Assembly: GCA_963971535.1 (NCBI GenBank)
Contig: OZ020598.1
Span: forward strand, 84,504,188 to 84,568,187
Length of the DNA: 64,000 bases
From: Notolepis coatsorum
Lineage: Eukaryota; Chordata; Actinopteri; Aulopiformes; Paralepididae
Reading direction: 5' to 3'
Below the pieces are notes generated by a model. The model worked only from the letters and a program-made list of their open reading frames with translations. It did no database searches and had not been told where the DNA came from. Position numbers and translations under genes: made by a program. Shown piece after piece: positions 45,735-62,934 of this stretch (position 1 is its first letter; each line of letters starts with the position of its first letter).

Positions 45735-46990
45735 TAAAGCCTCCTCCTCGCCTCCCTCCTCGCCTCCTACACTCCCTCCTCACCTCCCTCCTCGCCTCCC
45801 TCCTTGCCCTCCTACTCCCTCCTCACCTCCCTCCTCGCCTCCTACACTCCCTCCTCGCCTCCCTCCTAGCCTCCTACACTCCCTCCTCGCCTCCCTCCTT
45901 GCCTCCTACACTCCTCCTCGCCTCCCTCCTCGCCTCCCTCCTCGCCTCCCTCCTCGCCTCCTACACTCCCTCCTCACCTCCCTCCTCACCTCCTACGCTA
46001 CCTCCTCTCCTCCCTCCTTGCCTCCTACACTCCCTCCTCGCCCCCCTCCTTCGCCTCCCTCCTCGCCTCCCTCCTCGCCTCCTACACTCCCTCCTCGCCT
46101 CCTACACTCTCTCCTCGCCTCCCTCTTCACCTCCCTCCTTGTCTTCCTCCTCCTCTTACACTCCCTCCTCGCCTCCCTCCTCACCTCCCTACTCGTCTTC
46201 CTCCCCGCCTCCTACACTCCCTCCTCACCTCCCTACTCGTCTTCCTCCTCGCCTCCTACACTCCCTCCTCACCTCCCTCCTCGTCTTCCTCCTCGCCTCT
46301 TACACTCCCTCCTCGCCTCCCTCCTCACCTCCCTACTCGTCTTCCTCCTCGCCTCCTACACTCCCTCCTCACCTCCCTCCTCATCTTCCTCCTCGCCTCT
46401 TACACTCCCTCCTCACCTCCCTACTCGTCTTCCTTCTCGCCTCCTACACTCCCTCCTCACCTTCCTCCTCGCCTCCCTCCTCACCTCCCTACTCGTCTTC
46501 CTCCTCGCTCCTACACTCCCTCCTCACCTTCCTCCTCGCCTCCTACACTCCCTCCTCGCTTCCCTCCTCACCTCCCTCCTCTCCTCCCTCCTTGCCTCCT
46601 ACACTCCCTCCTCACCTTCCTCCTCGCCTCCTACACTCCCTCCTCGCTTCCCTCCTCACCTCCCTCCTCTCCTCCCTCCTTGCCTCCTACACTCCTTCTC
46701 ACCTTCCTCTTCTCCTCCCTCTTCTCCTCCCTCCTCACCTCCCTCCTCACCTCCCTCCTCTCCTCCCTCCTCACCTCCCTCCTCACCTCCCTCCTCACCT
46801 CCCTCCTCTCCTCCCTCCTCACCTCCCGCCTCACCTCCCTCCTCACCTCCCTCCTCTCCTCCCTCCTCACCTCCCTCCTCATCTTCCTCCTTGCCTCCTA
46901 CACTCCCTTCTCGCCTCCCTCTTCTCCTCCCTCCTCGCCTCCCTCCTCGTCTTCCTCCTCGTCTCCCTCCTCGCCTCCCTCCTCGCTCCC
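45735..46990. repeat. Polypyrimidine minisatellite (CTCCCTCCTCGCC-type), 1.25 kb
   Basis: Degenerate units of CTCCCTCCTCGCCTCCTACA and shorter versions; the + strand is almost purely C and T. Long Ser/Pro/Leu frames through it are artefacts. It adjoins the gap, which suits a region that is hard to sequence. Confidence 0.92.
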
Positions 46991-47719
46991 CGCCTGGCAC
47001 CTAATCTGTCTCTGGGCCCAGATCACATGGTGAGTGGAGTGGTGGGGGTGAGTGAAAGGAGTCGCTCTCTCCTGGAATGAAAGGAGAGAACAATGATAAC
47101 CCCCTCAGTCTCCTGCTCGGGGAGGGGGGGGGGGGGGGGGGGGGGGGGTTATGTAATCTGATACAGTGCTGAACCGGTACAGCAGCCCAACCAAAGAGAG
47201 ACTTGAGTCTATACTCAGACCATTGTCCAGACCCCCCCCCCCCCCCACACACACACACACACACACACATACACACACGTACACACACACACACACACAC
47301 ACACGTAAACACACACACGTACACAGACACACACACACACGTACACACACACACTTACTCACTCACTCTCGTTTTCTGGTTCCCTCTCCTCTGTGCTCTC
47401 ATTCTTTCCTCCTGTCATTTCTTTCCCTTCATCCATCATCATTTCTCTAGTTTTCCTGCTGTCTGCACCCCCAACCCCCCCCCCCCCCCCCTCCCCCAGT
47501 CTGATCCTCCGTTATTGTAGGATTGATCCTGAACAAGGGAGACACATCATATCAACACATCACTCAAACTCTTAATTCTGCGGTGAAACCGGCCGCTTTC
47601 AGACGTCAACACTTACAACAGGGTCTGGATTGACCACGTCAAGGACGTGAAAGCTCGTCCACATCCTGCTCTTTTGTCCGAGAACACTGGGAGAACGGGT
47701 CTGACTACATTGGCCCTCT
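46991..47719. repeat. Poly-G tract, (CA)n array and poly-C, otherwise unassigned
   Basis: A G run at about 47120-47149, a CA array with ACGT interruptions at 47248-47353 and a C run near 47475-47492. No exon recognised. Confidence 0.8.
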
Positions 47720-48080
<361 letters not shown>

Positions 48081-48207
48081 TGTGTAAAGAGGTGACCAGA
48101 CAAGGAGGACAAGGAGGAGGGAAGAAGAGGAAGAGAGGACTTTGAACAGAGATGAACCCGGCTCTCTCCATGGCCTCAGGACTACATAGGGTGTAGGATC
48201 TAAACAC

Positions 48208-48248
<41 letters not shown>

Positions 48249-48328
48249 TGGTTTTCACAATTGCCGATACTTGTGTTGTTAGTCCAAATGCTGGTCCCTA
48301 GAGGATCTACCTAACCTCCTGCCAAGAC
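48081..48328. repeat. Unassigned sequence with (GA)n at 48211-48244
   Basis: No gene recognised. Confidence 0.6.
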
Positions 48329-48590
48329 CAGCGTGGTGATTTCCTCCAGAAGCACCCTCGCAGACAGAAGGAGAGGCCTGGCTCGGTGTAGAGAGAGAGG
48401 GAGAGAGAGAGAGACCAGCGTGGTGATTTCCTCCAGCAGCACCCTCACAGACAGAAGGAGAGGCCTGGCTCGGTGTAGAGAGAGAGGGAGAGAGAGAGAG
48501 ACCAGCGTGGTGATTTCCTCCAGCAGCACCCTCACAGACAGAAGGAGAGGCCTGGCTCGGAGTCGCTCCCACCCATTCAAACACCTCCCC
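48329..48590. repeat. About 86-bp tandem repeat, three copies
   Basis: The unit contains ACCAGCGTGGTGATTTCCTC and GACAGAAGGAGAGGCCTGGC followed by (GA)n. Confidence 0.9.
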
Positions 48591-48856
48591 GCTGCCATCA
48601 GAGGTAGAGCTCTAGGGAAAAACAGGAAGACAGGTGGCCTGTCGGTTGTGGGAGAGAGAGAAAGAGAGGGAGGGAGGGAGAGAGAGAAAGAGAGAGAGAG
48701 AGAAGTGACAGAGCCTGGGATCAGGAGAACTGGACTGCCAGCTGTTGTCAACTAAAAGGTGAAGTATTTCTGTGCTTTGCTTCCTCTGATCAATAAGGAC
48801 ATAGATGTGATGTCTGTAGTAAACATATTAAGCCTATGCTTTGGGTCGTCTTTCTC

Positions 48857-48858
<2 letters not shown>

Positions 48859-48945
<87 letters not shown>
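48859..48945. repeat. (TA)n microsatellite
   Basis: About 43 TA units with one slip. Confidence 0.95.
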
Positions 48946-48946
<1 letters not shown>

Positions 48947-49680
48947 GAGCTACTGTATGCAGCCTATGGTGATCAGATCAAAAGGGGATAATAAATAGTG
49001 GAGCCTATGTTTTTAGAATCTGCACACTATCATCTTCACAGACAAAGAGAAAGCTCATTTGCAATGGAGATGAAATGGAATTAGCTTCATTCACTTTTAA
49101 GCTTAATCTTGTATCCAGTGCTGGCGTTGTCATCGTCACATTGGGCACATGCAGATGTATACAGTATGACCACCATCTGTTATCCACTGTCTCTCAATGG
49201 GCTCTGGAGCATAACCAACTATTACAGTTGTTGTGTTGTGATGTGCATTTTAATACCTTAAACATACCTTCTCTCTCCATCACATCATTCTACCAGGGCT
49301 TTGTCTTTGTTTGTTTACAGACTGGTAGCCTATTCTTCCTTAGAATTCCCCTGGAAATTGTACATTGCTGACTGAGATTTCAAAGGTGTCGTTTTGATCA
49401 GGCGTCAGAAGAACCAGTTGCAGGGTTGGTGTTTTAAACGTGTTTATTCTGAGCAGATGGGGAAGTACCACGACGACCGCATGTCCTGAGCGCTCCTCAT
49501 TGTGACATCATTATGTTGACGTTTCTGCCTAATCTTGGCATCCTTGCTTTTTGTTACATTGTTCACGTTCTGCAGAGTCATTATATTTACATTTACAAGT
49601 TCTGTAACAGTCAGCAGGAAGGGTACAACTCTGGCAGCTAAGGGTAGCCTAAGTGATATTGTTTGACGTCAAACAGTGTT
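48946..49680. other. Nothing recognised
   Basis: No exon, RNA or element end supported in this stretch. Confidence 0.35.
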
Positions 49681-50160
49681 GGACTTGAGTGCATAGTAGT
49701 ATAGACATAGTAGCATAGTGGGTACTGGGTAGTAGTATAGACATATTAGCATAGTAGATAGAAGTATAGGTATATTAGCATAGTAGTATAGGCAATAGGC
49801 ATAGTAGCATAGTAGGTAGCAATATAGACATAGTAGCACAGTAGGTAATAATAATAATAATAACTTTATTTGTAAAGAATTGCAGCTCAAAGTGCTTCAC
49901 AGCAGTACAAAAATAAGTTGGTAGATCAAAAGCAATGCAAAAGTGCAGACATAAAATAAATATAAAACAAGCATAAATAGACAAGGTCAAGGTAAGGCAT
50001 AGAGCATTAAATCACATAGTTTTTCATATTAAGATCTAACATCTCAATAGGCCTCTTTGTTTATGGTTTGATTCTATGGCAATATGGGTTTTAAGCTGTC
50101 TTTTGAAGACATTTAGCGAGTGGGCAAGTAATAGTAGACATAGTACATAGTACACTACAT
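49681..50160 (-). mobile_element. Short ATAGTAG-type minisatellite split by a LINE 3' end (49848-50130)
   Basis: Units such as AGTATAGACATAGTAGCATA run to 49845 and resume after 50130. The insertion begins (AAT)n CTTTATTTGTAAAGAATTGC and contains CAGCTCAAAGTGCTTCACAG, the motif also present at 3260-3300. Confidence 0.65.
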
Positions 50161-51119
50161 ACCTAGACAGGTGGACCTAACCAGCCTATATTAACGTCGT
50201 CCTCTGTTGCCTATAAACCATAAACACCAAACACTTGTTTTATCAACAGAGAAACTCTGGAGTGGGGAAGAAAAAGTGCTGATTGAGTCAGAATGTGACT
50301 TGGCGTCAGTTCACCTCTCAGTCTGCTGTGTCTCTTCTGCTGATGGCGTCAGATTGAAGATATAAATCTGTGTTCTTCTCAGTTCTCCGGTTGTTTATAG
50401 CACTGGGTTGTCTTAGATACTAGGATACACACTGAACAACACTGTAGGCTTCCAGCACAAGAAGCGCCGCTTGACAGGATATTTTATCAGTCAGGGAAAT
50501 CTGTTTGCGGTGGACCTGCTTGCTATTCTAACGAGCCACCGCTCACCACAAGTAAATGTGTGAATGGGAAACACTGGAAGTAGGCCTGATCCAAGGCCTG
50601 TGATTCACTTGGCAACTTCCTTGGGAATGATTTAGGCGCCACGTACCATAACCACAAACCCATAATTAGCGTTAGTTATTCATTTATTTGTTTTTTATTG
50701 GTACAATTGACCACAAGCCAAATGCTGGTAGATTTAGTCTGTGTCCGCCTGGTCGGGTTGTCTACTACTCTACCAGACACTTTGGCAGGTTGCCTAAACA
50801 ACTACACTCCCTCCAGACTATTGTATTTTGAAATTCTATTTGGCAGGTAGAATAATGAAAATGTCAGGAGAATGTATGAATCCTCCAGCCACGTTGGCCA
50901 GTGGAGGAGAGAGTTAGTTTCCTCTTGTCCACGTTCTTAGCACAGTATTGTATGTTCAGCCTAGATAGTAAATGAACCTGTCTCCTCTACTATTCCATAG
51001 AACCGTCTCAGTATGGCCTTTGATGCTTCAGCAATAGTTATTATCACAGAATGACCAACGCTTCATTCTTATATTTCATTGCATACATCAAATGCATGAG
51101 TTACATCTGTGCTGCAGCC
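50161..51119. other. Nothing recognised
   Basis: No supported gene or mobile element. Confidence 0.35.
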
Positions 51120-51387
<268 letters not shown>

Positions 51388-51504
51388 ATACAGTAAGGTG
51401 AGGGCTCTCTGGACTGACGTGGGAACTGCTCTGATTCCTATCTCTGTAATCACAGAATGGTGACTCCTACATGAACTGCTCCAGGAAACAATGGAGCCTT
51501 TTTT

Positions 51505-51761
51505 AGAGGGAGAGAGGGAGAGAGAGAAGAGAAGCAGAGAGAGAAGAGAGGCAGATAGAGAAGAGAGGGAGAGATAGATAGAGAGAGAGAAGAGAGGGAG
51601 AGAGAGATAGAGAGAGAGAAGAGAGGCAGAGAGAGAAGAGAGGGGCAGAGAGAGAAGAGAGGCAGAGAGACAGAGAGAGAAGAGAGGCAGAGAGAGATAG
51701 AGAGAGGGGGAGAGAGAAGAGAGGGACAGAGAGAAGAGAGGGACAGAGAGAGAAGAGAGGC

Positions 51762-51820
<59 letters not shown>

Positions 51821-51955
51821 AGGCAGATAGAGAGAAGAGAGGCAGAGAGATAGAGAGAAGAGAGGGAGGGAGAGAGAGAGAGGGACAGAGAGAGAAGAGA
51901 GGCAGAGAGAGAGAGAGAAGAGAGGGGGAGAGAGAGACAGAGGGAGAGAGAGAGA
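51505..51955. repeat. Purine-rich GA/GAGAAGAGAGGCA array
   Basis: About 450 bp of AG-only sequence with regular CAGA interruptions. Leu/Ser frames through it are artefacts. Confidence 0.93.
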
Positions 51956-52272
51956 GTGCACCACTGTTCACGTTCCCTTGCTCACTGTAATGAACTTAAT
52001 GAGACTCAACTCTGTCATGTGTTTGTCTTTATTATTACCCCACTTTAGGACAAGCTGGTTCCTTTGTCCTGTAGAATCATCATCCTTATGACCCGTTATT
52101 ACCGACAACGTGGTTCTCTCAGGAGCCAAGATCAAGTCGGCTATAGGCCTAACCTGTCATTGTCAGCTAAGGGCCAAACAGAGTTTCTGGAATGAAGATA
52201 CCAGGACTAGACAATTATATCAATCAGCTGTTATTATATTGTGTTTTGTTCTGATATAATATGCTTTGACAT

Positions 52273-52663
52273 TAGGGGTGTAATGATGCATCGATGCATC
52301 GAAATGCATCGATTCTAATGTGACGATTCAACTGCATCGATTTTAAAATGTTAGAATTGATTAGAATCGATTAGAATCGAAATAAAAAAATATATATAAT
52401 AATATATATATATTTTTTTTATGTTTTCTTTTTTGTGTATTGTTTTTATTGACCTATAGTCCATTTATGCTGAGTGAATCAGTTCCCCCAGCCACATTTG
52501 TGTATAATTTTTTTTGGGGGAATTAACTGATAGAAAATTAATCTAATCAAATCGAATCAAATCTAATCGTGGTCAAATGAAGAGATTTCATGATGCATTG
52601 AATCGTTGCCTGAAGAATTGTAATCGAATTTAATCGTTGTGAGGTTGCATCGTTACACCCCTA
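52273..52663. mobile_element. hAT MITE, 391 bp, with perfect 8-bp target duplication
   Basis: The ends are TAGGGGTGTAATGATGCATC and GCATCGTTACACCCCTA. TTTGACAT is duplicated at 52265-52272 and 52664-52671. No coding capacity; AT-rich centre. Confidence 0.88.
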
Positions 52664-52671
52664 TTTGACAT

Positions 52672-53550
52672 TATAAAAGCATAAGGCTATTTATTTGTGT
52701 GAGACAAAAGTAATTTTCTTATTTGTTTAATAAGTTATCTTCTTAACTTATAGCACATGCATGAGCCTGGTCTCTTTTGAAAGATGACATTCTGAAGTTT
52801 CTGATTCACTTTTAGTGCTAATGAAATAGAGTAACATAAGTCTGAACTTGAGTTGTAGAAAAACTTGTTACTCACATTTTTCTGTAGTAGTCCAGAAGTA
52901 GTATTTCCAAAGAAATTGGTATGGCCTGAAGTCTTGTGTAGGACATGTCCAAATTTCATTAAAATCTGTTCAGAAATGAGTGATTAGAAGCGGTTTTGGT
53001 CAAACGTGAGAGAGCTCAGAAAACGATTTTCTCATAGACTTTAATGCATTCGGCGGAGAATTCTCTTTCTGTTTTGGCTCGTGACTTTTCACCTAGATCC
53101 CTGATTAGCTCATTCCCAGGTGGGGTACCATTGGAAAGCCCTACTAATTGGTTACAACGCTGTCCAATAATTCTCGAGATCGCCAAATGATTGATGGAGG
53201 TACAGACTAGTACATGTAGAGGCTTGAGAGTCGAGAGTGGTATTTGAAAAAATAAAAAGTCTGCCGTGTACTTTGGCGCATGCCTCACATATTGGCATGT
53301 AACTCGAGAACCGCTGAACGGATCTTGTCGCCTGAAACGGCTATCGACAGGCAACAAATAGGGCTTTAAAATTCTATATATATATGCACACCCGAGCCGC
53401 TAGAGGTCGCCAAAGTGCCCGTGGGCAAATCGTCCTCAAGAGGGCCCACATGTGGGCCGTTGCGTGTTAAGAGGATTTATTAAACCTCTAGAATCTGTAA
53501 TGCTAGGCTAAAGATCCCTGTATGTTATTGTATGTATGACGTATGGAGTG
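52672..53550. other. Unassigned; part resembles other dispersed repeats
   Basis: The stretch at 52800-52870 in reverse complement resembles 6070-6130 and 23800-23870 (CTCTATTTCATTAGCACT-type motif). The boundary near 53465 (TGCGTGTTAAGAGG) hints at another TTAA element, but its left end was not found. Confidence 0.4.
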
Positions 53551-53554
53551 TCAG

Positions 53555-53672
53555 CAAAGCCTGCAGGATTATTAACGACCCCAAGCGGTACCGATCCACA
53601 GCCTCGAGGCCCGGAGCAGCAGGCTCAGGAACGTTTTTTCTCCCCCAGGCAGTCAGACTCATGAACAAATAA
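53555..53672 (+). pseudogene. LINE RT C-terminal scrap
   Basis: The + strand reads RIINDPKRYRSTASRPGAAG and FFLPQAVRLMNK then a stop, like the end of Rex1/L2-group ORF2. Confidence 0.6.
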
Positions 53673-54566
53673 CACTAGCTCTCGGCTACCAGCTTGTGTC
53701 TGGAGGAATACTGTGCTGTCTTTACTACTGATTGGAGGTCAAATGTTTAGAAAATATTTATTTAAATAGCATATTCCACCTCTGTGAGAGGTGACAAAAA
53801 AAAAATTATAATACATTTTGTTACCGGAACTTCCTGTAATCACTTGACCCGAGTAAACTCACTAGTTAAAAGTGACCTATTTAGTCAACCGGTGTGCGTA
53901 TATATTACAGCTTCTTAAGTGAAATCAGGTCACTATTTGTGTAAACGATTTTACTTTGTACATGTATACACTCTAAAACCATGCTTAAATGAAAACGTCC
54001 ACACGTCACACGTCCACACGTAGTGTGAGAACATTCGTGCCTCAACTCCAGGTATCGGAGTAAAAAATCGTAGAAGAAACACGGTTTACTCAGCTCAGGA
54101 TGACCTCTTAGCCCATTAGTCAGTTCATTGGATTCTGCTAGTCGATCATTAGCCTCGTCATTTCTTATGCTTGTTTCCTATGCTGAATGAATTACAATAT
54201 TTCCTTAAAAATAATAAGCACAAAATGGTCCATCTGCATGACTGCATGTGGGAAGGGAAACACAACTCCACAAATGTGTCGATCAAATCAACTAACGTTA
54301 ACTGAATCAATTAGGCTACTCAACAAAGTACTACGACTATAATAACGGAATAAGAACTTAATCAGTCAAGGACGGTATGTCCTATAGTATGTCTATGAGA
54401 AGTAGGCTAACTGTCCGCTGCCTCAGAGAGACTGCGCCCCTCCATATCGCCCACATCGGCTCTGCACCAGAAATGTGAAACACATTAATAATTACCTAGT
54501 GAGAAATGTCTGGAATGTGACTTTTGTTTCCTCATATCTCCGTCTCCCCCCTAATCTTCTGTTCCC
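53673..54566. other. Nothing recognised
   Basis: No supported gene or element. Confidence 0.35.
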
Positions 54567-56688
54567 TGAAACTCTGCTCTGTATGTTGAACACAGCCGAC
54601 AGCTCCAAGCAAACACGGTTGAAACTCTGCTGTGTGGATTGAACACAGCCGCTAGCTCCAAGCAAACACTGTTGAAACTCTGCTCTGTATGTTGAACACA
54701 GCCGCTAGCTCCAAGCAAACACTGTTGAAACTCTGCTCTGTATGTTGAACACAGCCGCTAGCTCCAAGCAAACACTGTTGAAACTCTGCTGTGTGGGTTG
54801 AACACAGCCGCTAGCTCCAAGCAAACACTGTTGAAATTCTGCTCTGTATGTTGAACACAGCCGCTAGCTCCAAGCAAACACTGTTGAAACTCTGCTGTGT
54901 GGGTTGAACACAGCCGCTAGCTCCAAGCAAACACTGTTGAAACTCTGCTGTGTGGGTTGAACACAGCCGCTAGCTCCAAGCTAACATGGTTGAAACTCTG
55001 CTGTGTGGGTTGAACACAGCCGCTAGCTCCAAGCTAACATGGTTGAAACTCTGCTGTGTGGGTTGAACACAGCTGCTAGCTCCAAGCTAACACGGTTGAA
55101 ACTCTGCTGTGTGGGTTGAACACAGTCGCTAGCTCCAAGCTAACACGGTTGAAACTCTGCTGTGTGGGTTGAACACAGCCGAACCCACACAGCCGTTAGC
55201 TCCAAGCTAACACGGTTGAAACTCTGCTGTGTGGGTTGAACACAGCCGCTAGCTCCAACCTAACACGGTTGAAACTCTGCTGTGTGGGTTGAACACAGCC
55301 GCTAGCTCCAAGCTAACACGGTTGAAACTCTGCTGTGTGGGTTGAACACAGCCGCTAGCTCCAAGCAAACACTGTTGAAATTCTGCTCTGTATGTTGAAC
55401 ACAGCCGCTAGCTCCAAGCAAACACTGTTGAAACTCTGCTGTGTGGGTTGAACACAGCCGCTAGCTCCAAGCAAACACTGTTGAAACTCTGCTGTGTGGG
55501 TTGAACACAGCCGCTAGCTCCAAGCTAACATGGTTGAAACTCTGCTGTGTGGGTTGAACACAGCCGCTAGCTCCAAGCTAACATGGTTGAAACTCTGCTG
55601 TGTGGGTTGAACACAGCTGCTAGCTCCAAGCTAACACGGTTGAAACTCTGCTGTGTGGGTTGAACACAGTCGCTAGCTCCAAGCTAACACGGTTGAAACT
55701 CTGCTGTGTGGGTTGAACACAGCCGCTAGCTCCAAGCTAACATGGTTGAAACTCTGCTGTGTGGGTTGAACACAGCCGTTAGCTCCAAGCTAACACGGTT
55801 GAAACTCTGCTGTGTGGGTTGAACACAGCCGCTAGCTCCAACCTAACACGGTTGAAACTCTGCTGTGTGGGTTGAACACAGCCGACAGCTCCAAGCTAAC
55901 ACGTTGAAACTCTGCTGTGTGGGTTGAACACAGCCGACAGCTCCAAGCTAACACGTTGAAACTCTGCTGTGTGGGTTGAACACAGCCGACAGCTCCAAGC
56001 TAACACGGTTGAAACTCTGCTGTGTGGGTTGAACACAGCCGCTAGCTCCAACCTAACACGGTTGAAACTCTGCTGTGTGGGTTGAACACAGCCGCTAGCT
56101 CCAAGCTAACACGGTTGAAACTCTGCTGTGTGGGTTGAACACAGCCGACAGCTCCAAGCTAACACGGTTGAAACTCTGCTGTGTGGGTTGAACACAGTCG
56201 CTAGCTCCAAGCTAACACGGTTGAAACTCTGCTGTGTGGGTTGAACACAGCCGCTAGCTCCAAGCTAACATGGTTGAAACTCTGCTGTGTGGGTTGAACA
56301 CAGCCGTTAGCTCCAAGCTAACACGGTTGAAACTCTGCTGTGTGGGTTGAACACAGCCGCTAGCTCCAACCTAACACGGTTGAAACTCTGCTGTGTGGGT
56401 TGAACACAGCCGACAGCTCCAAGCTAACACGTTGAAACTCTGCTGTGTGGGTTGAACACAGCCGACAGCTCCAAGCTAACACGTTGAAACTCTGCTGTGT
56501 GGGTTGAACACAGCCGACAGCTCCAAGCTAACACGGTTGAAACTCTGCTGTGTGGGTTGAACACAGCCGCTAGCTCCAACCTAACACGGTTGAAACTCTG
56601 CTGTGTGGGTTGAACACAGCCGCTAGCTCCAAGCTAACACGGTTGAAACTCTGCTGTGTGGGTTGAACACAGCCGACAGCTCCAAGCA
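54567..56688. repeat. 53-bp satellite-like array, about 40 copies
   Basis: The unit is GTTGAAACTCTGCTGTGTGG, GTTGAACACAGCCGCTAGCT, CCAAGCTAACACG. Variant units (CTCTGTATG, CAAACACTG, CCGACAGC, CACGTTG with one base less) recur in the same order about 530-545 bp apart, so a higher-order repeat of about ten units exists. Each unit has two short inverted repeats (CTGTGT...ACACAG and TAGCT-CCA-AGCTA). The unit length is not a multiple of three and no frame stays open. Confidence 0.95.
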
Positions 56689-56979
56689 GGAGGTTACATA
56701 CACTATGGAAACTCTGCTTCTCTCCAGGTGGACTGAGAGGTTGGGTATGACTTCAGGATGAAGCTATGCAGACTGTGTGAGAAAATATAAAAGTGATTTG
56801 ATTATCTCGGTTGGTATTATCACTTGTTGATATTGGTATTATCACTCGTTGATATTGGTTTTATGAAGCAGATATAGTTTCAAACAATAAATAACAGGTC
56901 TAATAACCAAAAAAACACTATTATAGGTTGTTTAACCAAATCAATCATTTACCCTTTCCATAAATATTATACTTCCATA

Positions 56980-57403
56980 ACTAGTACTAGGCATCCATGG
57001 ATAACTAATACTAAGCTTCCATAACTAATACTAGGCTTCCATAACTAGGCTTCCATAACTAATACTAGACTTCCATACCTAATGCTAAGTTTCATAACTA
57101 ATATTAGGCTTCATAACTAATACTAAGCTTCATAACTAATACTAGGCTTTATAACTAATACTAAACTTCATAACTAATACTAGGCCTTATACTAATACTA
57201 AGCTTCATAACTAATACTAAGCTACATAACTAATACTAGGCTTCATAACTTAATACTAGGTTTCCATAACTAATAATGGGCTTCCATAATTAATACTAGG
57301 CTTACATAACTAATACTAGGCTTCTATAACTAATACTAGGCTTCCATAATTAATACTAGGCTTCCATAGCTAATACTAAGCTTCATAACTAATACTAGGC
57401 CTT
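56980..57403. repeat. 20-bp minisatellite, left part
   Basis: The unit is CATAACTAATACTAGGCTTC with indels. It continues at 58490-58690 beyond the L1 insertion. Confidence 0.9.
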
Positions 57404-58489
57404 TTTTTTGTATTTAATTTTTTTTTATTATTTTTTAAACAAACACATAAACAAACATGACAACACATGATAAGATATACAAGTATTAGTTGACAGTGCA
57501 CATCCAATGAAATCACCATTTAGTTAATTGTCTTATACAGGATATACCCTTAATACCTGTTATCTAAAAACCTACACACATATGCTCTAGCTCGTACCCC
57601 CCCTCCCGGACCCCCCATTGGATAATCCATCCATTATCCCTCGCTCCTAACCAGACACTACCATTATATGCTAGCTTTTATTTTCTCCACCACTTCTAAC
57701 CACAATGTCATTTTGGATTCATTGAGACCCAAAATTCTTGCTGTAGATATTTCTTGATAGATCACATCGAGATATGTAATAATCCAGATCTTTCGGCAAA
57801 TTTTTTCCGGTTGGAACCATTGTGATGCTATCAGCTTTTTAGCCACTGTGATACCCAATAAAACCAATCTCTTTAGCTGTGGATGTACTGCACACTCAAA
57901 AACATCATTCAGCAGTAATACAGAGGGGTGTACAGGTATATTCCAAGTTAAGAGATTTGATAATTGCTGGGTCACCTCTTTCCAGAATATCTTAACTGGT
58001 GGGCAGTCCCAGTACATGTGCATAAATGTCCCCTCGTCCCCATTTGTACATAAGGAGCATTTGGAGTCTTGTATAAGACCAATTTTTTTCAGTCTTATAG
58101 GAGTCAAGTATGTCCTGTGAATATAGTTAAGATTGATTTGTCGATGGTCCGGGTTCCTTGATGTGAGTCGAACATTTGCCCAGGCTTCTTGCCAATCAAA
58201 ATCACTTTCCAGGTCTGGTATATCCCTCCTCCAGACGGAGTCTAGGTGGAGGGTTTCATACGAGGACGTTAGTAATTGATGATAAAAATCTGAAACAAAA
58301 CCTCTCGATGTCTCTCTTTCATAGAAGAATTTGTGGTATCTGTGGTGTTCAATTGGTATATTTAATGGAACACCTTGAGACTTCAAACATAACAATAACT
58401 GTATGTAAAAAAGATGTGTGGACTTGGTGAGATTACATTTTTTGCGTATTTCTTCATAACTACAAAAACCCTGTTTGTTAAAAACATCC
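57404..58489 (-). mobile_element. 5'-truncated L1 LINE with 15-bp target duplication
   Basis: The + strand poly-T at 57404 is the poly(A) tail of a - strand insert. CTAATACTAGGCCTT lies on both sides (57389-57403 and 58490-58504). The target is itself a tandem repeat, so the exact duplication is slightly ambiguous, but both ends carry the same variant unit. Confidence 0.85.
57664..58395 (-). pseudogene. L1 ORF2 C-terminal 243 residues
   Basis: It has the C-terminal Cys-rich motif of fish L1 ORF2 (CSLCTNGDEGTFMHMYWDCP) and the typical flanks HRTYLTPIRLKKIGL and VKIFWKEV. The reverse transcriptase and endonuclease are missing, so the piece cannot function. The frame is open to its natural stop, which suggests a recent insertion. 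Confidence 0.85.
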
Positions 58490-58690
58490 CTAATACTAGG
58501 CCTTATAACTAATACTAAGCTTCATAACTAATACTAAGCTACATAACTAATACTAGGCTTCATAACGTAATACTCGGTTTCCATAACTAATACTAGGCTT
58601 CATAACTAATACTAGGCTTCCATAACTAATACTAGGCTTCCATACCTAATACTAGGCTTCCATACCTAATACTAGGCTCTGTTTGATCAA
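58490..58690. repeat. 20-bp minisatellite, right part
   Basis: Same unit as 56980-57403. Confidence 0.9.
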
Positions 58691-58803
58691 CATAAGCAGG
58701 AGAGGCTACAGCCTAAATGTGTTTATTTAGGCCTCACGAAAGCACACAGGTGAATGATGTAGGATGATGGATAATGTGCAGAGATGGATGGTATTTTCTG
58801 ACA

Positions 58804-58874
<71 letters not shown>

Positions 58875-58892
58875 ATGTGTGTGTGCATGTGT
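58804..58892. repeat. (TG)n microsatellite
   Basis: About 42 units with two GCA interruptions. Confidence 0.97.
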
Positions 58893-59007
58893 GTAATGAA
58901 TGAGGGGCAGATGGATGTAGTTTAAAACAACACTAACACTTTGAGGTCAGGAACAGACCCGTATGGTATTAGCACTAATCCTTGCTCTCTCACACACTTG
59001 CATAAAC

Positions 59008-61250
<2,243 letters not shown>

Positions 61251-61251
61251 T

Positions 61252-62890
<1,639 letters not shown>

Positions 62891-62934
62891 ATGTCAGTGT
62901 GTGTAGCGTCGCCATGTGTCTTCTTGTCACATTC

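Noticed and set aside
45627..45735. An exon immediately after the gap (frame reading LPLESAFNSAWHVAALL)
   Set aside because: It matches no part of pdgfrl that I know and has no clear splice sites; the gap hides its left side.
45735..47080. A 564-residue and a 328-residue frame rich in Pro, Ser and Leu
   Set aside because: They are translations of the CTCCCTCCT minisatellite, and one runs across the N gap. All frames of such a repeat stay open.
52740..53468. A fifth TTAA element ending at GTGTTAAGAGG
   Set aside because: The right end is suggestive, but no matching left inverted repeat was found.
54567..56688. CRISPR-like look of regular repeats
   Set aside because: There are no unique spacers; the whole 53-bp unit repeats and the genome is eukaryotic.
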